Position numbers and translations under genes: made by a program. The notes beneath the pieces were generated by a model. It had not been told where the DNA came from. It ran no database searches and was given only the letters and a program-made list of their open reading frames with translations. Shown one piece after another: positions 21,714 through 32,529 of a stretch of 64,000 bases of DNA. The stretch is from positions 1 to 64,000 of the forward strand of contig JAVTVY010047822.1 in the NCBI GenBank assembly GCA_036873755.1, read 5' to 3'. Every line of letters starts with the position of its first letter. Within the stretch, counting starts at the first letter, position 1. The stretch comes from Hanleya hanleyi. Lineage: Eukaryota; Mollusca; Polyplacophora; Lepidopleurida; Hanleyidae.

Positions 21714-23622
21714 GATATATCTTGTATGTAGTCGAGCTAAAGAATGCTTTATGGCTTCCGACATTAATATATCTACGATCAGTTTTCTTGAACACAGATA
21801 CTATTAATGAACTTATACGGTCAATAAGGTCCTGATGAGGGATTGTAGTATAGAGAGTCGAGAAATCCCATGTGGATACATGTCTGTACGGTATGTGACC
21901 TTTAGCATCAAGTTCCTCCGTAAGACATTTTGAGTTTTTTAATATCCACATACATTCAACGCCAGAGTTTTTAGAAATAGTGGCGCAATACCTTTCCCAA
22001 AATGCTTTTACCTCCTGAAGGGCCCTCGTCAATAGGGTTGAAAGAAGCTTGGTGGTGCAGCTTCTAGAACCAGCTATGAATCTAGCTTTGTATGGTGATT
22101 TATGCATTTTGGGAGTCCAGTATATTTTTGGTATGTCGTTATGATTGGTTGGAAGACAAATACCTCTTTCCCTGAGAAACTTTGTGTGATTGTTAAATAA
22201 ATCTTCCAGATTAAATGCAATTTGGGAGTAAGTAGACGTATTTGATGAAGATATGTCTACACTCAATTCTTTAACCAGCACCTGGTAATAGTAATATTTA
22301 CATATGAATATTATATTATTCGGAGTTTTGTCTGCTGGGACTATGACGAATTTACTCTGGAGATTTGCTAGAACTTCTTGCGAATTGAGGTTTCTCAGTA
22401 CTTGTTTTGCTTGGGGAAGAGTACTTCTGTCAATATGGCGGATTGTTTCAACGACCTTGCTCTTGGTGAGGTCCAGCCAATCAGCGAGTACTGTAGGTTC
22501 AACTTTTTCTCGCTTAGACCAATCAATAACGTACTGTTCTAATGCAGACAGGACTATCTTCTGGTCCGCCTTCAGATTTATTCTTCTTGGCTCTCTATAT
22601 TTGGGTCCTTTCATCAGGAGTAATTTCAGATCCTTATCACTCACCACATCAAGGTCACCAGTCACAATATGTTTGCATGGTGTATAGATAAAGTTCGACA
22701 ATTCACAATCACAACTATAGCCTCCTGACGTGTATAAGTTCCAGTCAAACTCCTTGACAGCATTGGAGTAATTGAATATTTTGGTGGCTATAGATTTAGT
22801 ATACTTATATGAAATGCAAGGAGGTTCTGTGAACTTGAAATAGTTTTGTACAGCGTTGCGTACCTCTGGATCATTCAGGATTCGAGGTAAATTAATGATG
22901 TCCAGTCCTTTATCTAAGTAGTTGAGTTTCAAGAAAAGCCGATCTTGAGATGTTTCGATAATGTTCACTGGACGATACAACCGAAAATACGCTATATCTT
23001 GACATACTTTACTGATTTTTGATGGTATTATATTTCCTGAAGACACAGATTGTTGTATATCTCTGGCTATTTGATTTAAAGCTCTCAGAGGTAACGCATA
23101 CAGAACTGTACGTAAGCTATGTATACTATTGGGTGCGTTAGTTAAACCCAGTAAGTAATTTAAAGTGATATGATCGTGAATCATCGAACTATTAAACTTT
23201 CGCCAACCATGGCTGCGTTGTCTCCGTTGATGGGATTTAAATAGTTGGGTAATGTTGGATATATTTGAACGGCGGTTTGTAGCATTGCCGAACCCACTGA
23301 CATTATCATTTAAACCAAACGGAAACACTGACCCAAGTTCTAGCATCCAGAATAATTCCCGCTCTCGGATTTTTCTCTCAAATCCAAAGGGGGAATCCTT
23401 AGTAGATGGATAGACGACGTCTATGATCTGAATACTAAAGTTATCCCAGCCATGGTCGGGTCCAGAAAAATGTCTACCTATAAGCAATTGCTTTTTCCTA
23501 ACGGATTTTCTATGACCGTTCACCCTAAGATGGAGTCTTTGGGTGGTCTTGCCAACATACTGTTGACCACACTTCTTACAGGAAACTAATGCTCGATAAA
23601 ATGTTGAAAATGTGGGTTCCAA
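21565..23622 (-). CDS. Penelope-like protein: N-terminal GIY-YIG endonuclease plus partial reverse transcriptase
   Basis: 685-codon open frame; residues about 1-636 are element-derived and the remainder is read-through into repeat X. Residues about 7-105 form a GIY-YIG-type nuclease with an embedded zinc-binding pair (CKKCGQQYVGKT), the conserved Arg/His stretch (RVNGHR), and the catalytic-Glu region RERELFWMLELGS followed by PFGLND. A Cys cluster CDCELSNFIYTPCKH (about 304-318) leads into a TGDL motif. Reverse-transcriptase blocks follow: FVIVPADKTPNNIIF (about 425), IYWTPKMHKSPYKARF (about 500) and the Asp motif STWDFSTLYTTIP (about 583). GIY-YIG at the N-terminus rather than the C-terminus is the hallmark of Chlamys/Naiad Penelope-like elements. 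No in-frame UGA interrupts it. The frame opens without a convincing ATG, so the true start is probably lost. Confidence 0.88.
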   Translation of the reverse strand: MEPTFSTFYRALVSCKKCGQQYVGKTTQRLHLRVNGHRKSVRKKQLLIGRHFSGPDHGWDNFSIQIIDVVYPSTKDSPFGFERKIRERELFWMLELGSVFPFGLNDNVSGFGNATNRRSNISNITQLFKSHQRRQRSHGWRKFNSSMIHDHITLNYLLGLTNAPNSIHSLRTVLYALPLRALNQIARDIQQSVSSGNIIPSKISKVCQDIAYFRLYRPVNIIETSQDRLFLKLNYLDKGLDIINLPRILNDPEVRNAVQNYFKFTEPPCISYKYTKSIATKIFNYSNAVKEFDWNLYTSGGYSCDCELSNFIYTPCKHIVTGDLDVVSDKDLKLLLMKGPKYREPRRINLKADQKIVLSALEQYVIDWSKREKVEPTVLADWLDLTKSKVVETIRHIDRSTLPQAKQVLRNLNSQEVLANLQSKFVIVPADKTPNNIIFICKYYYYQVLVKELSVDISSSNTSTYSQIAFNLEDLFNNHTKFLRERGICLPTNHNDIPKIYWTPKMHKSPYKARFIAGSRSCTTKLLSTLLTRALQEVKAFWERYCATISKNSGVECMWILKNSKCLTEELDAKGHIPYRHVSTWDFSTLYTTIPHQDLIDRISSLIVSVFKKTDRRYINVGSHKAFFSSTTYKIYPFESDQTTPLVLHMSELLFICSVQINRENYLQIILFNARSTEVLCRLET

Positions 23623-23645
23623 TAAAACATTTACAAAGTCTATTT
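21714..23645 (-). mobile_element. Naiad-type Penelope-like retroelement, 5' portion
   Basis: Minus-strand segment encoding a permuted Penelope-like protein with the GIY-YIG domain ahead of the reverse transcriptase. It is cut at 21714 by family X copy 2, inside the reverse transcriptase. The last 93 bp (21714-21806) are also the first 93 bp of the 3' portion at 44129-45312, with one mismatch, so the two copies together span the protein. The upstream limit is uncertain: in-frame stops appear just beyond 23640. Confidence 0.85.
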
Positions 23646-23782
23646 ATCACTGAAAATCACGTTCCACTTAAAGAATCCCGTCATCAACTCGCACAAGAAA
23701 CCCGGCGGTGTGCTCTGTTTCGAGATATTTAGAAATTACCAACTATTGATAACCTGTGATCAGCGTTAACAGAGGGCGTATC

Positions 23783-23822
23783 GTCAACCTCTTCGCCGAC
23801 AGAGGGTTGGCGAGGTTGACGA
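23783..23822. repeat. Hairpin upstream of the Naiad ORF
   Basis: CGTCAACCTC pairs with GAGGTTGACG, with partial pairing inwards. It lies about 140 bp before the ORF on the coding strand and could be part of the 5' UTR or unrelated flank. Confidence 0.55.
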
Positions 23823-24045
23823 GAAAAATATTTCAGAATTGACATTGTCAGACTGAAGACAGAAGAAAAGGACCAGAAAAGATCAGACTGTATACAGAAG
23901 TATAAAAATTTCTACGAAACACTGAAACGTCCGGGAAAGCGCTCGTAAAAGCTGGAGAGCAGATAACGTCCAAGCTTTATCGACGAGATTCCAAGACTAA
24001 ATTATGATTTGGCCTATAGATTTATACGAATGTACACTTAAAATG

Positions 24046-24200
24046 TACAGATGGCGCTGTTGACGATTAAATATTAGGCCCCCTACAGGTCAGCAGCGCC
24101 ATCTGCACATTGTAATAATAATGCTGACGGTTAAATATTACAGGTCAGCAGCGCCATCTGGACATTTATTAAGTGTACAGTCGATGGCGCTGTTAGACCC
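24046..24200. repeat. Small inverted/direct repeat cluster, CAGATGGCGCTG
   Basis: CAGATGGCGCTG at 24048-24059 pairs with CAGCGCCATCTG at 24094-24105. The second half (GTTAAATATTA...CAGGTCAGCAGCGCCATCTG) is repeated to about 24160, and GATGGCGCTG recurs near 24183. It resembles a short palindromic dispersed repeat. From 24200 to 24960 no feature was recognised. Confidence 0.6.
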
Positions 24201-24960
24201 GGATATACATAAGTTGCAATAGATACGGTACGAATTATGGTTCAATTCTCTCTGAAAAGGTGTAGGCCTGGATATTTTGTAAATCTCGAATTACGTAATG
24301 CCAGTGGTGTTTAGTTCAGCAAAACAATGTAGGCTACGCTGCGACATTGCCCCCACTCTACAGTGGACAGTAATCAGCGGTCCTGGAATTATTGCCCCGA
24401 CCATGGCGGGGGTGGTCGGGGCGGTTCCGCCGCCCATGCAGTGTACAAAACCATAGATGGTGAACAAACACAGAACAGTAGTATATAAAATACAATATGG
24501 CCACACTACCCCTTACCGTAGTAGAACTAACTGCAGGCCACACTACTGACAGGCAATGGTCAAGTTTAGAGAGTCAAATTATTAGACCGCATCTGATCTT
24601 ACTAGGAAGTAGGATCCAATGAAACAAGCCCAGAATGTCGCCGTTTACGTTCTTCCATGCATACGAAAATATGTTTGAAGATAATGGGGGCCAAATCGGC
24701 AGGAGGATCAAACAATTAATATGCGGAAAAGATCCGCCCGTTTCAAACCATCAGATACCAATTTAATGGACTAAGACAATGTTATACGTTGGGTGCTGTA
24801 AATAGATCTAAATAGAACATCTGGTCAAAAAGTGTTTCTCATCTTCTACAGATTGAGGGCAGAAAGGACAGATACGCTGACTACAAGGAATTCTCTTCCC
24901 GTTTAGCTTTCTACAACGTGCCCTTTCAATTTCAAGTTGATGACAACTAAGCCTCAAGGA

Positions 24961-25546
24961 CGATATCCTTGTTGTTGTTGTTGTTGTTCTCTCACCTGTC
25001 TATATCATGGCGTCGAGTTGTGCATTAAGGTGTTCAGATAGGGCGTTAAGGCGTTACGATACGACGTTAAGGTGTTAAGACAGGGCGCTGACGGGCGTCA
25101 CTGCATTTCAAGGAATTAGTGGCAATTCCATGGAATATCTAGAAAATCATATCTTCTGGGCTATTTCGCCAGGGCGTTGGGGCCATAGGTAGGCGTTGGC
25201 GGGCGTTACTGTCCATATTCCTCCACACCCTCAAAATGCCCACTTTGGCTACTACTCCTACTGATGACGTCACAGATGACATGGATGATTCCCCATGGTT
25301 TAGGTGTAAAGTCCATGTTCCGCTTTTTGTATGTTCAAACCCAATCCTAATTTTACATACACCCACTAAGCCACTCTGCCTCTCTCGGCAGGCCTCGAGC
25401 CGCTGGTAAGCCATATTAGCCCCTCTAGGCCTGGTTTTCCCTATTTTAGGGGTAAAGTCCGTGTTCCGTTTTTTATATGGTCAAACCCAATCCTAAATTT
25501 ACATACACCCACTAACCCACCCTGCCTCTCTCGACAGGCCTCGAAC
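24961..25546 (+). repeat. Solo copy of the outer arm of the 42-48 kb palindrome
   Basis: It shares, in order, the TTG triplet run, TATATCATGGCG, GGGCGTTAAGGCG-type decamers, and two units of the tandem repeat that includes AAAGTCCGTGTTCCG and CCTAAATTTACATACACCCA (compare 46796-47570). It also contains a block from the inner arm (GGCAATTCCATGGAATATC; compare 45791), so it is a mosaic relative. Confidence 0.75.
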
Positions 25547-25955
25547 CCAACCACCTCGCTGGGGGGTCTAATAACACCCCAGCCACCAGTCAGATGTTTG
25601 GACCGGATTCGGGGCCTTCGCGCACATCGCCGGAAGTGACATCATATATAGTAAAATAGATGTTTGCCGAACATTTCGATTACTTTGCAAGTCTGCATAA
25701 TACCTCTGTTGATCTAGCGTTAAAAAGAATTATCTGGAGATAATTTTCCCTGTTTATTTGCACAGAGCATATGAAAAGTAGTTCGCTCATGTGCAACACT
25801 AAAGGAGTTGTTCGGCCTGATTCAAACTGAACCGTACGCTGGTTGGTTTCCCCTATACATCATAGCAACGTAGTAAAGGTCAACTTCCGCTATTGGTGGC
25901 AGGGATGGTAATGGAGCCTGCGAAATGGAGCATGCGCTGTGAGGAGGCTGCCTCG
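25547..25955 (+). repeat. Dispersed repeat family X, copy 3
   Basis: The fullest copy of family X. It sits inside the arm-related repeat of 24961-26300, whose tandem-repeat sequence resumes near 25956. Confidence 0.85.
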
Positions 25956-26300
25956 AACCGCGTTGGGAAGCCATATTAGCCCCTCTAGACCTGGTTTTCT
26001 TATTTTGGTAAAGTCCGTGTTCTGCTTTTTATATGTTCAAACCCAATCCTAATTTTACATGCATCCACCCATGACTTGATTGCCCTTCACTTCTGACACA
26101 TCCCCCGACCCAATCGGACCACTAGGGGCCCACCTCGACCACAAAACGTCCATTCTCATGCCCCTTTTTCTACTGCGCATGCGCAGAATGACGCCAGTTC
26201 CACGTCACATCCATCCAGTCGGATGCTCCCTCACGAGTGCTTCACGATGGCCCCTCAATCGACCCCATCGGAACACTTATCTTATTAAAACGTTGATGTA
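25956..26300 (+). repeat. Continuation of the arm-related repeat
   Basis: GCCATATTAGCCCCTCTAGA, AAAGTCCGTGTTC and CCTAATTTTACATGCATCCA restart the tandem unit interrupted by family X copy 3. It then drifts into unique sequence with ACTGCGCATGCGCAGAATGA. Confidence 0.65.
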
Positions 26301-27304
26301 AACATTAATATTTTCCTATATCTATGTATATAACTTTCTTTTGCATTTGCATTATTTAAGAATTATTTAAATTCATGTATTTATATTCATTTGTAGGGAG
26401 AGGGGCGAATAAGTTGTCTAGAACTTGACCCCAATCCCGTGTACATTTATGGTAAAATAAATAAGTTTAAAACAAAACACTAGAGGCCCACCTAGACCCC
26501 AAAACGCCCACCCCAGCGCTACTTGCCCAATGCGCATGCGCACAATGACTTTTCCAAAAAAATTCACTGCTTGGCCTTGAGACCCCTCTCATCGTGTTCT
26601 CCGTGGTGAGACGAGAAAAACAAGATTCCACACTCCAAACCGCAAATGGCCATGTGTGGACATATTCGCAAATCTCGAATCAGGGGAGATGACCCGGAAT
26701 TCGGCCCACAGAGGTTTCGCCTAGTCTGGGTTGTCATTCTTGCCTCAAGATGGCAGCACGATCGATGCCAAAAGGGGAATTCCCACAGCAGCGCCGCCAT
26801 TTTGTTTGTTGATTTTTTTTTGCGGAGATATATATACTGGACACGACACGCTCGACCCTGTAGTTGCACTGATCCTAGACTCGTCATAATAACATCGAAC
26901 AACACCTATAGGTTATCTTTATTACTATAAGTCTTACTTCCAATGGTGTCATGTATTTTTTTCGTGCCGATACGATTTCCCTTCTTTCGCTGTGTGGCGA
27001 TGTGGAGAAACTGAGGGTTTCCCACTTGCCATTTATGCTGGGCATTGTGCCGGCGATATTGCCGGGGACTGTGTTTGATGACGTGCATTTCATTGATGCT
27101 TTAGAAGGGCAGATAAAGGCTTATTGACCATTATATTCTCCCGGAGATGGCCGGACATTGCCGGAGATGACCTGTGACGTCATGGTGACGTCAATTTGAT
27201 AAGTAGTAAAAGGGCCTAGCAGACGATAGAAGTGGTATGAAACGGAAATAAAGACAAAGGCGATCCTAGCGGCTAAGGCCGGAACCCTGTATTGTGCAAC
27301 TCCC
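26301..27304. other. No gene recognised
   Basis: Intergenic. Around 26670-26710 the string CGAATCAGGGGAGAT.ACC.GGAATT recurs near 27336, marking a short dispersed repeat. Small antisense ORFs carry no domain. Confidence 0.45.
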
Positions 27305-27311
27305 GCATTGG

Positions 27312-27396
27312 GGTCCTATTTAGGGGCAGAAATGTGCGAATCAGGGGAGATAACCAGGAATTGTTCAAACAGAGTTATCTGCCCCTAAAATGGGAC
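27312..27396. repeat. Short inverted repeat
   Basis: GGTCCTATTTAGGGGCAGA (27312-27330) pairs with TCTGCCCCTAAAATGGGAC (27378-27396), with one or two mismatches. Confidence 0.75.
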
Positions 27397-27943
27397 ACCA
27401 GAAGCGCTTTATATACTACTCCGGTAAAATATCACGTTTTCTTCTCTCTGATCAACTTTTTGTGACATTTTCTTCCACAAACATTTTGTGGCCACAACTC
27501 ATAACTTCTCATCGTTATTGCTATATGTAGTTCCTAACTTGACTAGGTTATGATCTTTATAACTTCTGTGAGTTGGTCCCCTGGCTGATAAGTGGTCAAC
27601 GTACGGAAAAGTTTATTCTATAACACTTGTGTCAATAACATCGAGATAACCGTGCATTTTTTACACGTTTTAGCACGGTTTTAAATCAACACCCGTGAAG
27701 TGCAGGTGTTCATTGGGAGATTCCATTTCACAAGTCGGATGAGGAAAGGGACGCCTGCTTTCATACAAGTAAAATTCGAATAAAACAAACAAATAAATTA
27801 AATGATTAAATTTCTTTCTCAAGTTTAACTGTTGTTTTCATTGTGAAATTGATTAACAAAGCGACACAAATATACATATATTCACGTAATTTCCACACAG
27901 CTGATGCAGCTGACAGTATCACTCTCCATTTGAGAGATCACAT

Positions 27944-28003
27944 GAACTCGTCCACTGACATTGGCACGATGCCAACAGAGACGGGAGCATCAGTGGACGA
28001 GTT
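27944..28003. repeat. Perfect 14-bp inverted repeat
   Basis: AACTCGTCCACTGA (27944-27957) and TCAGTGGACGAGTT (27990-28003) are exact complements around a 32-base spacer that itself holds TTGGCACGATGCCAA. The 79-codon ORF covering it is not recognised. Confidence 0.75.
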
Positions 28004-28087
28004 TTTGCAAGAAAGGGGAGAAATATGTTTTCAACCTTTCATTATAATCTTTGTTGATAATCAAATTTGGGTAGTGCAATAGAATAG

Positions 28088-28265
28088 AAATAATGTTTTC
28101 ATAGGCGTGCTCAATGGTTATTTAACGCACTTTTTTATTTTACTGTTAGTGTGGGAAAGCTTATAAGAATTAGGGCGCGGGATTCGCCCTTGCGCTAAAT
28201 TATAAACTTTCCCTCACTAACCTTGCATAAAATAACCACTGAGTACGCCTATGAAAACATTATTT
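28088..28265. mobile_element. Palindromic MITE, about 178 bp
   Basis: The left arm AAATAATGTTTTCATAGGCG...TGGTTATTT...TTAGTG.GGGAAAG..TATAA is mirrored on the right to ATGAAAACATTATTT. The loop is the GC-rich GGGCGCGGGATTCGCCC. Its small size and near-full palindromy suggest a non-autonomous transposon. Confidence 0.75.
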
Positions 28266-28619
28266 CTTAATTTTCGCACTCTTAACTGGGCGAAACGGTA
28301 GTAAAATTCGAACGGAGAAAATACATTTCCTTATGACCTAGGTGACGTCAATTTCGGTTCTTGTCACGTGACCGAAATTGATCTTTGATCCTGCGCATGC
28401 CCACAATATCGGATAAAATGGTGCGCAGGGCCAAAGGTCACTTCCGGGCTCGTGACCGGAACCCGAGATGACGCCACATAGGTCAATTTCAAAGTCAATT
28501 AGTCTTTGAATGCGCTTTCTGTAGAGAGGGATCATTTATTGTTCAATTATGCCCGAAGGCTAAAGATACACATATACATAAAAGCATATATTACATTGTT
28601 AAAACAAACTATGGTGTGG

Positions 28620-29218
28620 CATTCTCAAAGAGAGCCGTGTCTACCCGCGGGAGACCAAAGCGACTCTCATGTAAACTGGTGACATTTTTGAATCTCCAAT
28701 CTCAAAGCGAGGCAGCATGACATCACTCGCTCGACCGGGACTATTCTCCCGCGGGTAGACACGCAAAATGGTACATCTTCAGAAAATTTATGACCTAACC
28801 CAAAGATCACAAGATCATTATTGTTTAGCATCATCAGATAAACAAGAATAGTACGATCAGACAACATGCAGGCGAAAATACGGTATAATTGACGTAATTC
28901 GTTGTTTTCCGCGTTTCAATGGTTGATCTTCAATGCAGAATCTAGGTCAAATAAATTTATGTCTGCTGCTTCAAACGAGTAGGCCATAAATAAAGTTCAA
29001 CGTTCAGTTTTATTTTTTTAACAACAAAACTTGCATAATGATAGCAACAAAAGTACATATCATAGGGCGTGTGAACAGTACTATGTAGTGAATGAAGAAC
29101 AGAAATACTGCAACTGCCTTGCCCTGATCAAGTACATGTCACGCTAAGAACCTGGGATAGGTCATAAATTTTCCGAAGATGTACCGTCTTGCGGTAGACA
29201 CGGCTCTCTTTGAGAATG
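28620..29218. mobile_element. Short TIR element with a nested inner pair, 599 bp
   Basis: The terminal 26 bp (CATTCTCAAAGAGAGCC... to GGTAGACACGGCTCTC...) are perfect inverted repeats. Inside, CGTGTCTACCCGCGGGAGA (28636-28654) pairs perfectly with 28745-28763. The stretch GGTACATCTTC.GAAAATTTATGACCTA (about 28770-28800) pairs with 29155-29190. No ORF of note; no target duplication identified. Confidence 0.75.
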
Positions 29219-29721
29219 GATCATAACTGTGTGAACTACTTCCTGTATTAGATAACTCGCTTTCACGGCCAAGTATACATACCGACAATAATTTGTTCGC
29301 GATTGATATGCTCCGAAACGGGAAGAGTCATTTTCCAATTATATAGCCCACGTTATATTTAGCAATTCGCTTCTAACTCGGCGGAGTCAGCAGGTCAATG
29401 ACAAGCCGGATACAGACGGTGAAATCATACGCCGCCTACTCACCCCCCAAATTTTGGGGGGATGGCTCCCATTTACACGTGAGACTCTTTCTCGCAGTAG
29501 GGAGTCTCGCGAGACGAGAATGTATGGTATGGTAAACGGAAAGCACTAAATGACATTGGCCAGCACATTGGCATCTATATAACAACAAAGCACTGTTGAT
29601 TCAACATTTTGACCTAAATATAAAGTAGAACCATTATTCTGAACCATTAATTGGCAGCAGGGGTAACTTAATGCATAATGTAACACATATACAAGGCATA
29701 TACATATGACCACACTATCTC

Positions 29722-30613
29722 CACACCCTGCATACCAAACGGCTGCTCCAACTTCCGCCGGAAGGTGAACTTCCGCCGGAGGGAAAGGCCTGAAAAATGG
29801 TAGGACAACTTGTTGTTTTTTACGTTGATATGTCAGAACCATACCCTTTCAACAATATCACATTGTCTCAGTCGTTATATGGTACGTTTATTTAACTAGC
29901 TGACGTGTTTTTGAGAACGGGATAATTCTAAATAGACAATTACATCCATTAGAAGCCGAATATAGAAACCTTTCTTAGAAAAACTACATCAAATATGCAT
30001 TTTATCTAATTAATCAAGAATATAGCTAAGATGGTTATGTAAAACGAGCTTGCCTTTTAATGGCAAGATGATATTATATGTGAAAAGGAAGAATTTCGAT
30101 GCTTTTAAGATGCATGAATATGACCTGTGTGGAAGTGCTGATACAACATACGGCGGAGTGAGATCTTCCGGCGGTATTTGTACCATATACGAACATGAAT
30201 GAGCTGGAAAAACTAACCTTAACCGAAGTAGATTGAACAATTTGAAACTACAAGCTATCAGCCTGCTGTTAAGGAACTATTCTTCATATATCTATAACTT
30301 ATTTGGCGGATGATACGCAAATAGATGATTTATTAAGCATCTAATCACTGTTATGTTGCAATATAGCTCTTAATGTCAGCTAAAATGAATTGTAATTAAA
30401 AAATAATACAAGGACGAGTTGAAAATTTCACACGAATTGCTAACACGTCCCCTTGAGAATATTTTATCATTAAATTTTCGAGGCGTAAATACGTGAAAAC
30501 TACCAAAAAATGAAAAATCTGAACTTACTTAGCTTCTCAAATTTGTAATTTCCCTCCGGCGGAAGTTCACCCTCCGGCGGAAGTTGGAACAGCCGTTTGG
30601 TATGCAGGGTGTG
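29722..30613. mobile_element. TIR DNA transposon (non-autonomous), 892 bp, 5-bp target duplication
   Basis: The ends are CACACCCTGCATACCAAACG / inverted complement, extending through a CCAACTTCCGCCGG block repeated two times in each arm. ATCTC directly flanks both ends (29717-29721 and 30614-30618). The 5-bp duplication and a CAC...GTG start are compatible with Transib-like integration, but no transposase is present and the family is not proven. Confidence 0.85.
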
Positions 30614-30618
30614 ATCTC

Positions 30619-31260
30619 ATTGTCCCATTATCTCACAGCAACAAAAAACAATCATGTACATATTTTGCTGTAGCTTCTACAAATGGCTTAAAGGTAGATA
30701 CCAAAATATTTTTCATTTTTTGAGAAAAGGGGGTGGTTGTATGCAACAGTACGAAAGGCTATATGATGAACATGTCAGGCCTAGTCGGCACAACAGGCGG
30801 GACATAACTGTGTCAAGTGTCAGGATTCTTGTGGATCAAAGTATAGGATGTGGCGCTGGAGAGTAGAAGGCCTGGAGTGGAGGTTTTCTGTTCAAATGAA
30901 TCGTGTGGGGTAAAATCTTGAAACTTTCTTTGGGTAAATTCAGACTGGGTGTTTTTTTCAACCGGAAATGATTTAAAAATAGTAGAAAAACGAGGGGTCT
31001 AGGGTTTAGGTCGAGTAGAGTCGGACTGGGATGGTGATTTTGTCGGGCCACGTGTTTCTACGAAGGCGCAGGAGGCAGTAGAATATAGAGGCAATTGAGG
31101 TGGAAGTATAACTGGACTATCCTTGTTTCCTGTGTTTATTTATACCTGTATGCCAGTCTAGTGTATGAAAATGAGTAGTATATCGAGGCGAATCTTGTCG
31201 CATTTCAGTGGTAGGGCCTAAAATAAGGGTTTAATTAAGGTTGACCTTTGACCTTGGATG
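30619..31260. other. No gene recognised
   Basis: Unique-looking intergenic sequence leading into the palindrome complex. No exon, ORF or repeat with clear ends. Confidence 0.45.
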
Positions 31261-31264
31261 CACC

Positions 31265-31500
31265 TTAGACCTGGGATTGTTATGGCAACGTGAAGGGGGG
31301 ACTTCGGGTCACGTGATAAGTGGGGTGGGACCCAAAATTAGGAGTTTTCTTGGAACCCTAAAAAGGGGAAACACGGATTTAACACTCAAAACTGGGGGAA
31401 AAATCCCATGGTGCACATGCGCAGTCGAGGAGTAGTAGCGGAAATGAGCATTTCGGAGGTGCAGAGGGATGTGTTTGAGCGATTAAGGGGCCATTGGCCT
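31265..31500. repeat. Outer inverted block, left
   Basis: Pairs with about 47900-48300. Shared strings include CGGGTCACGTGATAAGTGGGGTGGGACCCAAAATTA-like sequence and GAAATGAGCATTTC.GAGGTGCAGAGG. Alignment begins near the CCTTA string at both outer ends. Confidence 0.65.
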
Positions 31501-31992
31501 AACCTCAAATGCCGGGGTTTTTGTGGCTACAAAATGTAGCCACATTTTTAAAAGAGAGTGAGCCACATTTTAGATAATGTCTTTTTTATGATAAATAACA
31601 AACTGAAATGGCTCGGCAAACACGAATAGTCTGTAAATATAGCCACTTTCCATGCAGACGAACTCATCGAGATATGGCGTGCAGGGTGTCATCTTGAAGT
31701 GTTTGGTGAGTAGAGGACGCTTGAGATGGTTTGGACTGAAAATGATGTTATGGCGCGCATGATGCATTTGTGCAGTAGTAGCGAAAGCGGGCACTTTGGG
31801 GGTGCACAGTGGCGTGTTTTAACGTTTTAGGGGTATGCAATGTGGAGTCTCTTCTTGATGTCCTCGTGGTGTAGACTACGACAGGCATGGTTCGGACTGG
31901 AAGTGACGTCATTGATGACGTCATTAGTAGTAAAGATCGGGCATATACTGTCGAATTAGGTTCGTCCGTGAGACTAAGCAGCTACCTGCACC

Positions 31993-32262
31993 TTAATTCG
32001 CAAACCCAGTTGGTATATCGACCTTGGCGTGCGCCATGGAGTTGGGTACATGACCGTCATAGAACCCGGGATATAAGTACGAGTTACGGCACACTGAATA
32101 CTCATACTGAAGCTTCTGATGGAACGACAAGATAGAGACAACTTTTCTTGACGACTGTTGTCCTAGGAATAGAGAAGCTATACCCATACACAATGGAGCC
32201 GATTTAGGCCTTTTCCAATGTTTCGAATCCGTTCGAGGGTGAATTATGAGACCCACCTTCAT
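31993..32262 (-). pseudogene. Gene 3 of the palindrome complex, left copy
   Basis: 89-codon ORF starting MKVGLIIHPRTDSK. It shares with the right copy (41401-41640, plus strand) the blocks IIHP.TDS, PL.MGIA.LF, LSFH and DGH, in the same order. The frame differs from the right copy around 32120 because of small indels. The ATG at 32262 is ACG-like in the right copy. The protein family is not recognised. It lies downstream of, and in the same direction as, the C2H2-type gene of this arm. Confidence 0.5.
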
Positions 32263-32385
32263 AACGCCCTCAACATATGCCTTACCTAATCAAACGCCCG
32301 TCTTCGCGCAGTGACACCCTAACGTTGGGCAATAAGATCCCACACACTCCCGCACCCTCACCTATACCTAAACGCTAATGTCTTA

Positions 32386-32440
32386 ATGCCTCGTCACAGA
32401 CACATGAAACAACAACAACAGCAACAACAACAACAAGGAT
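32386..32440. repeat. CAA triplet run beyond the C2H2-type gene
   Basis: (CAA)n interrupted by CAG. Equivalent runs sit at the same position in the other arms (43030-43052, and TTG at 46796-46816) and at 24968-24986, marking the 3' side of the C2H2-type gene. Confidence 0.8.
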
Positions 32441-32529
32441 TACATGTCAATTTTTTTAATTATCTCTCTGTCACAGCACATCCAAGCTGGGGGGGGGGGA
32501 CGCTATGTGTCTGTTTACACTTCTCGTGT

